From Exiguobacterium mexicanum (lineage in GTDB: Bacteria > Bacillota > Bacilli > Exiguobacteriales > Exiguobacteriaceae), in the NCBI RefSeq assembly GCF_005960665.1, contig NZ_CP040676.1:1188501-1252500 (forward strand): a DNA stretch of 64,000 bases, written 5' to 3'. Numbering within the stretch: position 1 is the stretch's first letter; each line of letters starts with the position of its first letter. The notes under the pieces were generated by a model that did not search any database, had not been told where the DNA came from, and saw only the letters and a program-made list of their open reading frames with translations. Below are positions 27,594-35,381 of the stretch, in pieces. A program made the position numbers and the translations under genes.

Positions 27594-28151
27594 TTATTTA
27601 GCGAAGCAAGAGGTCAGGTGGTCATTGACGAGTCCCGTCGCCTGCAGATGGGCATAGACGGTCGTCGGTCCTAAAAATTTGAACCCGCGCCGTTTCAAAT
27701 CCTTGCTGATCTGATGAGACAGTTCGGTCGTGGCGGGGATGGCGTCATTGGCCGCCCATTGGTTATTGATCACCGTATTGTCGACGAACGACCAGAGGTA
27801 GGCATCGAACGTGCCGAACTCTAGTTGAATCTCGATGAAGCGCTTGGCATTATTGATTGACGCCTCGATTTTCCGGCGGTTCCGGACGATACCGGGATTG
27901 ACCAGCAACCGTTCAACATCCGTCTCGTCGAACGCAGCAACGGTCTCGACGTCGAAGTTGGCGTAGGCTTCCCGGTAATGGTCGCGCTTTCGTAAAATGG
28001 TGATCCAACTGAGTCCCGCCTGGGCGCTCTCAAGGGTCAAACATTCAAAGTGCTTCTGATCGTCGTGGACGGGTTTGCCCCATTCCTCGTCATGATAACG
28101 GACGTACGTGGGGTCTGTGCCGCACCAAGGGCAACGTATCGGTTCGGTCAT
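27594..28151 (-). CDS. tag: DNA-3-methyladenine glycosylase I
   Basis: 185-residue base-excision repair enzyme removing 3-methyladenine. The N-terminal CPWCG and YHDEEWGKPVHDD, FECLTLESAQAGLSW near residue 38 and the C-terminal zinc-ligand motif YAHLQATGLVNDHLTSC are diagnostic of Tag. Start ATG 28151 follows GCGAGGAAA; an upstream in-frame ATG at 28184 is poorly placed. It is monocistronic and divergent from the dedA gene. Confidence 0.95.
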   Translation of the reverse strand: MTEPIRCPWCGTDPTYVRYHDEEWGKPVHDDQKHFECLTLESAQAGLSWITILRKRDHYREAYANFDVETVAAFDETDVERLLVNPGIVRNRRKIEASINNAKRFIEIQLEFGTFDAYLWSFVDNTVINNQWAANDAIPATTELSHQISKDLKRRGFKFLGPTTVYAHLQATGLVNDHLTSCFAK

Positions 28152-28201
28152 TATTGTTTCCTCGCTTTCGTTCAAGTACTTCATTTTAGCACGTCGGGAT
28201 G

Positions 28202-28226
28202 GTTTTTGAAGTGAGGTGACGGGTAT
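28202..28226 (+). promoter_or_regulatory. SigB-like promoter of the DedA gene
   Basis: GTTTTT, 13-bp spacer, GGGTAT fits the B. subtilis general-stress sigma-B consensus (GTTTaa-N12/15-GGGTAT). It ends 27 bp before the start codon. A SigA-type TATAAT overlaps (28224-28229). Confidence 0.45.
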
Positions 28227-28253
28227 AATAGGGGATATTGGAGGTTGAACGAT

Positions 28254-28883
28254 ATGAGAGAGTGGATGATCCAGGTCATTGAACAGTTCGGTTATTTCGG
28301 TATCGCGTTCATGATCTTTATTGAAAATGTGTTCCCCCCGATTCCATCAGAGGTCGTGCTCTTGTTCGGTGGATTCTTTGCCGTGAAGACTGATTTGAAC
28401 GTCCCGCTCGTCATTTTCGCTGCGACAGCCGGTGCCATTTTAGGAGCCATTTTGTTATACGGCATCGGTCTCTATCTTGATGTCGAACAGATTGAGAAGT
28501 GGACGAAGAAATACGGGAAATGGATTCGACTCGATATCGCGGACGTTCGACGGGCGGATGCTTGGTTCGACAAATATGGGGGCTGGATGGTGTTCTTTGG
28601 ACGATTGATGCCCGTCGTCCGAAGCTTGATCTCGTTACCGGCAGGCATGTCGAATATGCCGTTTCTGAAGTTCTTGTTGCTCAGTACGGCCGGCACGGTC
28701 ATTTGGAACACGATTCTCATTTATATCGGCATCCGTGTCGGTGAGAATTGGGAATCGATTTTACGATATTTAGATGTGTATTCGTACGCAATTTATGGAT
28801 TATTAGCCGTCGGTCTGATTGTCTTTTTCATCTGGCGCAAGAAACGCAAGAAAAAACAGTCGAAACAAGCATCATCATTTTGA
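28254..28883 (+). CDS. DedA-family membrane protein
   Basis: 209-residue DedA/SNARE-associated-fold protein, cytoplasmic membrane. ENVFPPIPSEVVLLFGGF near residue 26 and FGRLMPVVRSLISLPAGMSN near 118 are the two conserved re-entrant motifs of the family; the C-terminus is a basic tail (RKKRKKKQSK). Members are implicated in undecaprenyl-phosphate or phospholipid translocation and envelope stress. ATG 28254 follows TTGGAGG. Followed by a strong bidirectional terminator. Confidence 0.9.
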   Translation: MREWMIQVIEQFGYFGIAFMIFIENVFPPIPSEVVLLFGGFFAVKTDLNVPLVIFAATAGAILGAILLYGIGLYLDVEQIEKWTKKYGKWIRLDIADVRRADAWFDKYGGWMVFFGRLMPVVRSLISLPAGMSNMPFLKFLLLSTAGTVIWNTILIYIGIRVGENWESILRYLDVYSYAIYGLLAVGLIVFFIWRKKRKKKQSKQASSF

Positions 28884-28888
28884 CGAAC

Positions 28889-28923
28889 AAAGGAGGACCT
28901 TCGCGTGAAGGTCCTCCTTTTGT
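28889..28923. terminator. Bidirectional terminator between dedA and the antiporter gene
   Basis: Perfect 14-bp stem AAAGGAGGACCTTC / GAAGGTCCTCCTTT with T on both sides. Confidence 0.85.
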
Positions 28924-28929
28924 GTTCTA

Positions 28930-30109
28930 TCATTGATCTTCTTTATTTTTTGTCTCATCGGGAAGTACTTTCTCAAGTTTTTCCTCCGTCTTGTTAGCAA
29001 GAATCTCAGAGAAGCGGAACAAGACGATGCCGACGATGGCCGAGACGAAAATATAGAGACCGACAAATAAGTTGATCGCTCCGTTCGATAGGGCGGTGTA
29101 CAAAATCGAGAACTCGCCACGCGGGGCGAGTGAGAAGCCGGCCTCGTTCGCCTGCACCCGCGTCAAGCCATACATGCGACCCCCGACGCGTCCGACGATC
29201 CACTTCGACAATACACCCCAAACGATCAGGACGAAGAAGAGGGCATTGACGATGACCCTTGATCGAGATTGATGGAGATCCCGAACGAGATGAAGAAAAT
29301 CGGCAAAAACAAGTCGCGAACGGGTACCGTCAATCGTTTCAACGGCCGCACATCGTGGATGCCCGCAAGGATGATTCCGGCGATGAATGCCCCGAGGATC
29401 TCGGACAGGCCGTACACCATGCCAATCCCGGCGAAAAAATAGAATCAATCCAATCAAACCGATACTCGCATCATCTTGTCGCAACAAATGTTTGACGAAC
29501 CGCTGTCGGTTCAAAACGAAACGAGACCCGATGAAGAGGAGCACTCCAAAAAATCAGAAATCCGGCGAACACTTTCCCGATGTCCGTGAAAGCGATCGGT
29601 TCGTCTTGGATGATGAACGGGGCAACGGTCAAAATGAGCGGGGCGAAAATGTCTTCGAAGATGAGGAGCGCCAGTACGAACTCTTTCACATCTTCATGTT
29701 TCTCAGAATGTCGCTCGAGAAGTTTCGCCGAAATCGACGAACTCGTCGCATAGAGGACGGCACCGATCAAAAATGCTTGTGAGAAGTCGAGACCAAACAA
29801 CAAAGCGATTCCAATCGTGACCCCGAAGGCGAGAAGGACATCTAGGACGCCTGCTTTCCACACTTGTTTCATTCGCTTGACGAGCTCGCTCAGCGGAAAC
29901 TTTAAACCGAGTAGAAAGAATAAGAGAATAATCCCGATCTCCCCGGCGATTTTGAAGACCTCATTCCCATCCCGAAAGAAACCGACCGCAACGCCGACGG
30001 CAATGAAGGCGAGGATACTAGGAACGAACAACCGCTCGATGATCAAACTGAGCACCGAGATTACGGTGAGTGCCAATCCGAGGAATACGATTACATTGAA
30101 TACGTCCAT
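28930..30109 (-). pseudogene. CPA2 cation:proton antiporter, three frameshifts
   Basis: The remains of a KefB/NapA-type sodium- or potassium/proton antiporter of about 390 residues without an RCK domain. The N-terminal half starts at 30109 (AGGGGGG upstream) with MDVFNVIVFLGLALT and YATSSSISAKLLERHSEKH. The frame then breaks three times: an extra base in A6 at 29548-29553, another in A6 at 29434-29439, and a missing base near 29255-29262. Between and after the breaks the protein reads as expected (MVYGLSEILGAFIAGIILAG; TRVQANEAGFSLAPRGEFS). Either a young pseudogene or uncorrected homopolymer errors. Confidence 0.8.
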
Positions 30110-30146
30110 ACGTCCCCCCCTAAAAAAGGGAAGGATTGCTTCACCA

Positions 30147-30566
30147 TCAGTTTTCACTCCATTGATATTCCATCCCGACCGATTCGGGACGAGAATAGTC
30201 AAATCCGAACTGGCGATACAGGCCGTCTGCCGGAATGTCAGCGATCAGACTAATGATGGCCGTCTCGTCGGCTTCCTGTAAAATCCAATCCATCAATCGT
30301 TCCATGATCAATTTACCAAGCCCAAGGCCTTGACACTCGGGATCGACGACGATATCGACGAGATGAAACACCATGCCGCCGTCCCCGACGACACGTCCCA
30401 TCCCGACCATCGTGTCGTCTTTATATAAACAAACGCCGTATAACGTGTTAGCGAGCCCTTTTACCGTGCCTGAGTCGGAACGCTTCGGCATGCCTGCTTT
30501 GACGCGAAGGCGTTGATGCTCCTCCGGTGTCGGTGTCTCAATCCGTACATCTACTTCATTCACCAT
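30147..30566 (-). CDS. GNAT-family N-acetyltransferase
   Basis: 139-residue GNAT protein. The acetyl-CoA-binding motif A reads VDIVVDPECQGLGLGKLIME (about 68-87), followed by the C-terminal motif YRQFGFDY. The substrate is unknown. The start at 30566 follows GAGAGGGAGTAG on the minus strand. The antiporter gene begins 37 bp downstream in the same direction, so they may form an operon. Divergent from glpP. Confidence 0.88.
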   Translation of the reverse strand: MVNEVDVRIETPTPEEHQRLRVKAGMPKRSDSGTVKGLANTLYGVCLYKDDTMVGMGRVVGDGGMVFHLVDIVVDPECQGLGLGKLIMERLMDWILQEADETAIISLIADIPADGLYRQFGFDYSRPESVGMEYQWSEN

Positions 30567-30629
30567 GTCACTACTCCCTCTCTGCGCATAGGTTAAAATT
30601 ATTTTCCCGCTATATTGAATCGGTAAACC

Positions 30630-30659
30630 TTGATTTCCAGATGACGTTGTACAGATAAT
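30630..30659 (+). promoter_or_regulatory. SigA-type promoter of glpP
   Basis: TTGATT (30630-30635), 18-bp spacer, GATAAT (30654-30659). Because the -10 covers an in-frame ATG at 30658, that ATG cannot be the start, which supports a start further downstream. Confidence 0.5.
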
Positions 30660-30693
30660 GAGAGAAACTGGAATGGAGAAAGGTTGTGTGGGA

Positions 30694-31239
30694 ATGATTG
30701 AAGGTCAAACGATTTTGCCTGCTCTCCGAGACATGAGAGACCTCGAGACATTTGTGAAAGGGTCATTCAAAGTTGGCGTCTTGCTTGAAGTCCATGTGGC
30801 CCGGCTTGATGCCGTGTTTCAGTTACTAGCGGCCCATGACAAGCAAGTGTTCGTCCATCTCGATTTGATTCAAGGTCTGAAGGCGGATGAATATGCGGCC
30901 GAATATGTGTGTCAGACGTTTCGACCGTATGGAATCATCTCGACGAAAGGCAGTGTCATTTTAAAAGCGAAACAAAAGCAAATTAAAACGGTGCAACGTC
31001 TATTTTTAATCGATTCGAGTTCGCTCGAGAAGAGTTATCGCCTCATCAACCGCACTCAACCGGATTATATTGAGGTATTACCAGGTCTCGTCCCGAAATA
31101 TATCCGGTGCGTGAAAGCAGCGACAAATATTCCAGTCTTCGCTGGCGGCTTGATCTCGTCGTCTGAAGAAATCGAGGCTGCCCTTGAGGCAGGTGCGACC
31201 GTCGTGACGACGTCAGACCAAACACTTTGGTCGAACTGA
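30694..31239 (+). CDS. glpP: Glycerol-3-phosphate-responsive antiterminator GlpP
   Basis: 181-residue RNA-binding antiterminator that, with glycerol-3-phosphate bound, lets transcription pass leader terminators of glp genes. Close agreement with B. subtilis GlpP: ILPALRDMRDLETF, FVHLDLIQGLKADEYAAEY near residue 50, KAKQKQIKTVQRLFLIDS, and TQPDYIEVLPGLVPKYI. ATG 30694 gives the expected N-terminus; earlier ATGs at 30658 and 30673 fall in or next to the promoter. No glpF, glpK or glpD lies in this window. An SDR gene follows 52 bp downstream. Confidence 0.93.
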   Translation: MIEGQTILPALRDMRDLETFVKGSFKVGVLLEVHVARLDAVFQLLAAHDKQVFVHLDLIQGLKADEYAAEYVCQTFRPYGIISTKGSVILKAKQKQIKTVQRLFLIDSSSLEKSYRLINRTQPDYIEVLPGLVPKYIRCVKAATNIPVFAGGLISSSEEIEAALEAGATVVTTSDQTLWSN

Positions 31240-31291
31240 TAGGACTCATTTTCATGCAATCAGGGTATTCTACTGTCCAGGAGGGGTGACA

Positions 31292-31996
31292 ATGAAACAG
31301 ACGATGATTATAACCGGTGTCAGCCAAGGAATCGGGCGGGAACTGGCCCGCCATTTTAGCACGACATATCGTGTTGTCGGACTCGATATCGGGCAAGACC
31401 CACAACTTGAAGGAGTGACGTTCCATCAGATGGATCTGGGAGATCATGAGGATGTGAACCGCGTATTCAAAGTTATTCATCAAGAAATCGGCACCGCCCA
31501 TGTGCTTATCAATAACGGTGGCGTATCCTCGCTCGTCAAGCCGATAACCGAACTCGACGTCGAGACGTTCAAACGCGTAATCGATGTCAACCTCGTCGGG
31601 ACGTTCGCTTGCTCGAAAGCTTTCTTGACGTTGAACGAAGGGGCTGATTTCGGCCGCATCATCAACGTGGCCTCGACCCGCGCGCTTCAGAACGAGGCTG
31701 ATTGGGAAGCGTACGGTGCCTCAAAAGGCGGGATCGTTTCGTTGACCCAGTCGATGGCGGTCTCTTTGGCTGAACGACCAATCACGGTGAATGCGGTCAG
31801 TCCCGGATGGATCCATACCTCGGATGATGCCCTTCGTGATATCGATCACGCGCAGCATCCGTCAGGACGTGTCGGGACACCGGAGGATATCGTCCGCGCC
31901 GTCTCTTATTTGATTGACGAGAAAAACGATTTCGTCAACGGGCATAATTTGATCGTTGATGGGGGCATGACGAAAAAGATGATTTACGAAGCTTGA
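31292..31996 (+). CDS. Short-chain dehydrogenase/reductase
   Basis: 234-residue NAD(P)-dependent SDR. The cofactor motif GVSQGIGREL is at residues about 9-18, NNGG near 76, catalytic Ser in NVASTRA near 125 and YGASKGG (Tyr/Lys) near 142; the C-terminus GHNLIVDGGMTKKM is typical. ATG 31292 follows CCAGGAGGGG. The substrate is unknown. It follows glpP in the same direction, so a role linked to glycerol or lipid metabolism is possible but unproven. Confidence 0.9.
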   Translation: MKQTMIITGVSQGIGRELARHFSTTYRVVGLDIGQDPQLEGVTFHQMDLGDHEDVNRVFKVIHQEIGTAHVLINNGGVSSLVKPITELDVETFKRVIDVNLVGTFACSKAFLTLNEGADFGRIINVASTRALQNEADWEAYGASKGGIVSLTQSMAVSLAERPITVNAVSPGWIHTSDDALRDIDHAQHPSGRVGTPEDIVRAVSYLIDEKNDFVNGHNLIVDGGMTKKMIYEA

Positions 31997-32042
31997 ATCA
32001 AGAAACTGGGACCATTACCCTATATTTTAACAACCGATATGC

Positions 32043-32066
32043 GTGTAAAGGCCTAGTGACGGGTAT
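32043..32066 (+). promoter_or_regulatory. SigB-like promoter of the HD-domain gene
   Basis: GTGTAA, 12-bp spacer, GGGTAT; ends 41 bp before the GTG start of the HD protein. A close match to the sigma-B consensus, and the second such site in the window. Confidence 0.5.
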
Positions 32067-32107
32067 AGGATGGGGAGTACATTGAAACTAGCGAAGGAGG
32101 AAACGTC

Positions 32108-32956
32108 GTGCATCAAATCATCGAGGAGGCACTCCGTTTCGCGGCCGTCCGTCACGACGGACAGTTTCGAAAAGGAACGAATATTCCTTACTTGACCCAT
32201 CCTGTTGCCGTCTCCATGTTGCTCGTCGAAGATCGGCAACCCGTCCCGGTCGTCGTGGCGGGTCTGCTCCACGACTTGCTCGAAGATACGTTGACGACAC
32301 CTGATGAACTGAGTGAACGATTTGGATATGAAGTGACACGTCTAGTCAAGGCTGTGTCCGAGCCGGGGAAACACCAGTCGTGGGAAGAACGCAAACGGAT
32401 GACGATTCAGCATGTGCGGACGATGCAGTATGATGAAGTCGCACTCTTGGCCGCGGACAAGCTACATAATCTGCGTTCGATTCGTCTCGACGTCGAGTCT
32501 GCCGGCAAACAAGTATGGGACCGTTTCAATCGGCCGCTCCGCGACCAATCCTGGTATTATCATGAACTGCTCCATGCGTTGAAGCCGTTCGCGCAGACGA
32601 CGACGCTCATCGAAGCGTTCGAGACGGAAATGAACTTGTTGTTTTACGGAGTCGAAGAAGGGCGGACCGAGAAGTTAGAGAAATTGTTCGGTGTCATCAA
32701 ACATGGGTTCCGTGAAGAGGAGTGGCTTCAAGAGACGACGACGCTTTGTCAGACCGCTTTTGAGCTGAACGAGACGATGCGCGAAGGATATCGTCACGGG
32801 ACCGAGGTCAACCAACCCGAGCTCGACGCCTTGTCGGCTCAATTGAAAGAAGCAGGACTGTGGGAACGCTTGTCGCTCCCGGCACTCCAAGCAATCGATG
32901 AATTATCGTATCGAATGGCATTGCAGTCGGACGAGATCGTCACGTGGCTTGAGTGA
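32108..32956 (+). CDS. HD-domain phosphohydrolase, RelA/SpoT-hydrolase-like
   Basis: 282-residue protein. The N-terminal half is an HD domain of the RelA/SpoT hydrolase type: AAVRHDGQFRKGTNIPYLTHP (residues about 12-32), the metal-binding HDLLEDT near 56 and ALLAADKLHNLRSIR near 115. No synthetase domain is present, so it could hydrolyse ppGpp or another nucleotide. The C-terminal half is helical and not recognised. GTG 32108 follows AAGGAGGA at ideal spacing. A SigB-like promoter upstream suggests stress control. Confidence 0.82.
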   Translation: MHQIIEEALRFAAVRHDGQFRKGTNIPYLTHPVAVSMLLVEDRQPVPVVVAGLLHDLLEDTLTTPDELSERFGYEVTRLVKAVSEPGKHQSWEERKRMTIQHVRTMQYDEVALLAADKLHNLRSIRLDVESAGKQVWDRFNRPLRDQSWYYHELLHALKPFAQTTTLIEAFETEMNLLFYGVEEGRTEKLEKLFGVIKHGFREEEWLQETTTLCQTAFELNETMREGYRHGTEVNQPELDALSAQLKEAGLWERLSLPALQAIDELSYRMALQSDEIVTWLE

Positions 32957-32961
32957 AATGA

Positions 32962-32990
32962 TTGTCAAGTAACCTTAAACGTGATATATT
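32962..32990 (+). promoter_or_regulatory. Promoter of the manganese riboswitch transcript
   Basis: TTGTCA (32962-32967), 17-bp spacer, TATATT (32985-32990) with an extended TG at 32982-32983. Transcription should start just before the aptamer. Confidence 0.7.
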
Positions 32991-33002
32991 CATCGTGAAC
33001 AT

Positions 33003-33142
33003 AAGAAGGGGAGTAGCGACCACGAATGTGGTCGATGGATCGTCACTACGGTGCAACGCACTCGGTCCATCGAGCTTCTGATCCAAGTCCGCGAGACCTT
33101 TTTATGGATGCTTCTTCGGCGTCCATAAAAAGGTCTTTTTTG
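33003..33142 (+). ncRNA. yybP-ykoY (Mn2+) riboswitch with terminator
   Basis: The leader contains the conserved yybP-ykoY opening AAGGGGAGTAGC (about 33006-33017) and closing segment CGCGAGACCTTTTT (about 33091-33104), enclosing two helical arms. The closing segment is also the 5' arm of a very strong terminator (33094-33142: AGACCTTTTTATGGA paired with TCCATAAAAAGGTCT, then T6). Riboswitches of this class bind Mn2+ and turn on cation exporters; here the gene is a CaCA exchanger 30 bp downstream. The identification is by eye. Confidence 0.82.
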
Positions 33143-33172
33143 ATTTTTTGAAAAAAGGGGAGACACAGGAAA

Positions 33173-34174
33173 ATGGTATTTATTTACTTCATCTTGGCCG
33201 CAGCACTCACCGTGTATGCCGCCATGAAACTCTCGACTTACGCTGACGTCATCAGTGAGAAGTCGACGATGAGCGGGATGCTCGTCGGGACGGTATTGCT
33301 AGCCGGTGCCACATCGTTGCCGGAAGTGACGACGAGCGTCTCGGCCGTCATGATCAATAACCCGGATATCGCCATCGGGAACATGCTCGGATCGAACTTG
33401 TTCAACATCTTCATCTTGGCGATGTTCGATCTGTTCTATCGTCAGAAACGCTTGTTCAATGAGGCGAGCCGAGACCATCTCTATACGGCCGGTCTCGGTC
33501 TCATGTTGACGCTCGTCACGATGATCGCCCTCATCGTCCGCATCGATTTCACGATTCTCGGTATCGGGATTGACGCCTTGTTGATCGCGGTATTGTACGG
33601 GATCGGGATTTACTATATCGGCAAGCGCCCGCAACAACCTGCCGTCGAGCGGGAAGCTGCACATGAGGCCGTACAAGAAATCGGCGCGAGTGCGACGAGT
33701 TCGATCACGGTCAAACGTGCGGTCATCGGCTTCATCATCGCCGCACTCGTCATCATGGGGGCGGGGACAGCACTATCGGTATTGGGCGATCAGATCGCCG
33801 TCGTCACGGGTCTCGGTTCGAGCTTCGTCGGTAGCTTCTTGATTGCCGCGACGACCTCGCTCCCGGAGGCTGTATCGGTATTTGTCGCCTTGAAACTTCG
33901 TAACGTCAACTTGGCGTTCGGTTCGATTTTGGGAAGCAACATCTTCAACATGCTCATCATCGCGATGTCGGATGTCTTCTACCGAGACGGCTCGATTCTG
34001 GCCGACGTGGCTGCGTCTCACTTAGTGACGGCGATCGGCATCACGATTTTGTCGGTGTTGGTCATGTATACGCTCCTTCGTAAAGACGTGACGTCGAAGT
34101 TCCGCTATGTCTTGCCGTCAGTGCTCGTCGTACTCGTCTACTTCGCTTCGTCTTACTTCATCTTCATCGGTTAA
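33173..34174 (+). CDS. CaCA-family cation exchanger (Ca2+/cation antiporter)
   Basis: 333-residue membrane protein with about ten helices in two inverted halves. Each half carries the alpha-repeat of sodium/calcium exchangers: AGATSLPEVTTSVSAVM then NMLGSNLFNIFILAM (about residues 44-85), and AATTSLPEAVSVFVAL then GSILGSNIFNMLIIAM (about 222-265). It probably exports Ca2+ or Mn2+. ATG 33173 follows GGGGAGACACAGGA. Control by the Mn2+ riboswitch in its leader favours a role in divalent-metal export. Confidence 0.9.
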   Translation: MVFIYFILAAALTVYAAMKLSTYADVISEKSTMSGMLVGTVLLAGATSLPEVTTSVSAVMINNPDIAIGNMLGSNLFNIFILAMFDLFYRQKRLFNEASRDHLYTAGLGLMLTLVTMIALIVRIDFTILGIGIDALLIAVLYGIGIYYIGKRPQQPAVEREAAHEAVQEIGASATSSITVKRAVIGFIIAALVIMGAGTALSVLGDQIAVVTGLGSSFVGSFLIAATTSLPEAVSVFVALKLRNVNLAFGSILGSNIFNMLIIAMSDVFYRDGSILADVAASHLVTAIGITILSVLVMYTLLRKDVTSKFRYVLPSVLVVLVYFASSYFIFIG

Positions 34175-34179
34175 TCTGG

Positions 34180-34209
34180 CACGGTGTCCTCCGAGGCACC
34201 GTGTTTTTT
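34180..34209 (+). terminator. Terminator of the cation exchanger gene
   Basis: CACGGTG / CACCGTG stem followed by six T. Confidence 0.8.
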
Positions 34210-34276
34210 ATTTGCCGCGGACCGAGGAATCACTTTTCATCGTCTTGGGTATAGAAGGAGGGAAGGAGGGGTGGCG

Positions 34277-35338
34277 ATGCAAATGCATTCCGTGGAACGT
34301 CTAGATGAGTATGTCGTCGTGATTCCGGCCTATAATCCGGATCAAGCGCTTCTCACACTTGTCCGCGAGCTGAAAGAGACAGGGTTTGTCCATGTGATCG
34401 TCGTGAACGATGGAAGTGCCGAGACGTCCCGGCCGGTGTTTGAAGAGGTCAGGAAGTGGGTGACGACCGTCCTCGTCCATGAACGGAATCAAGGCAAGGG
34501 CGCGGCGTTGAAGACGGGGCTTCGTCACGTCGTCGAACAGTTCCCGGGCACGCATGGCGTCATCACCGTCGATGCGGATGGGCAACACCTGCCGGAAGAT
34601 GTAAGACATGTATATGAGGCGGGTATTCAGCGGCCGCATCATCTGGTCATGGGTTGCCGTGATTTCTCGGGCGCACACATTCCGTTCCGGAGCCGATTCG
34701 GAAATCAGATGACGCGCGGCGTCATGTTGCTCGGCAGCGGTCTTCGTCTGAAGGACACCCAGACCGGCCTTCGGGCGATTCCGCTGCGGTATGCGGAACA
34801 ATTGCTTGATGTGCCGGGGAACCGTTATGAGTTCGAGATGAACATGTTGACGTTCACGAAACGATTGCAAGTCCCGATTCATCAGACACCAATTCAAACC
34901 GTCTATGTGGCAGAAAACGCCTCGTCCCATTTCCGGCCGGTGATCGACTCGATTCTTATCTATCGCATGTTTTTGGCCTATTCATTATCATCGGTCGCAT
35001 CATTTCTGTTAGACATCGGGTTCTATGCCTTGTTCGTCTATTTGTTGAATCCGTGGTTCGAGACGACGCACGTCTTGATTGCGACGGTCGTGGCCCGTAT
35101 CCTGTCATCGCTGTTCAATTATTTCGTCAATCGGAAAATTGTGTTCCATTCGAAGGCGAAGCGGGCGATGCCGAAATACTTCGGTCTCGTCGGATTGCAG
35201 ATGGCGCTGTCGGCCGGTCTCGTCTATGCGCTGTTCTATGTCATCCGCGACGGTGAGGTGTGGATCAAAGTGTTCGTCGACAGCTTCTTGTTCGTCGTCA
35301 GTTATTATGTCCAGAAAAAATGGATCTTTAAACGCTAA
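34277..35338 (+). CDS. Fused GT2 glycosyltransferase-GtrA protein
   Basis: 353 residues. The N-terminal GT-A domain (about 10-225) has VVIPAYNPDQALLTL, VVNDGSAETS, the DXD-like VDADGQHLPED and SRFGNQMTRGVML, resembling dolichyl/undecaprenyl-phosphate sugar transferases. The C-terminal GtrA-type domain (about 228-353) has four membrane helices and FNYFVNRKIVF plus the final KKWIFKR. In many bacteria these are separate genes that charge and flip undecaprenyl-phosphate sugars; here they are one polypeptide. ATG 34277 follows AAGGAGGGG. It is not next to other envelope-sugar genes. Confidence 0.88.
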   Translation: MQMHSVERLDEYVVVIPAYNPDQALLTLVRELKETGFVHVIVVNDGSAETSRPVFEEVRKWVTTVLVHERNQGKGAALKTGLRHVVEQFPGTHGVITVDADGQHLPEDVRHVYEAGIQRPHHLVMGCRDFSGAHIPFRSRFGNQMTRGVMLLGSGLRLKDTQTGLRAIPLRYAEQLLDVPGNRYEFEMNMLTFTKRLQVPIHQTPIQTVYVAENASSHFRPVIDSILIYRMFLAYSLSSVASFLLDIGFYALFVYLLNPWFETTHVLIATVVARILSSLFNYFVNRKIVFHSKAKRAMPKYFGLVGLQMALSAGLVYALFYVIRDGEVWIKVFVDSFLFVVSYYVQKKWIFKR

Positions 35339-35365
35339 CAGGCCAAGACGTGTGTCTTGGCCTGT
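35338..35365. terminator. Convergent hairpin between the GT2-GtrA and exonuclease genes
   Basis: Perfect 12-bp stem ACAGGCCAAGAC / GTCTTGGCCTGT with a tetraloop; no T run on either strand, so its efficiency as a terminator is uncertain. Confidence 0.5.
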
Positions 35366-35381
35366 CTGGCATGCATATCGT

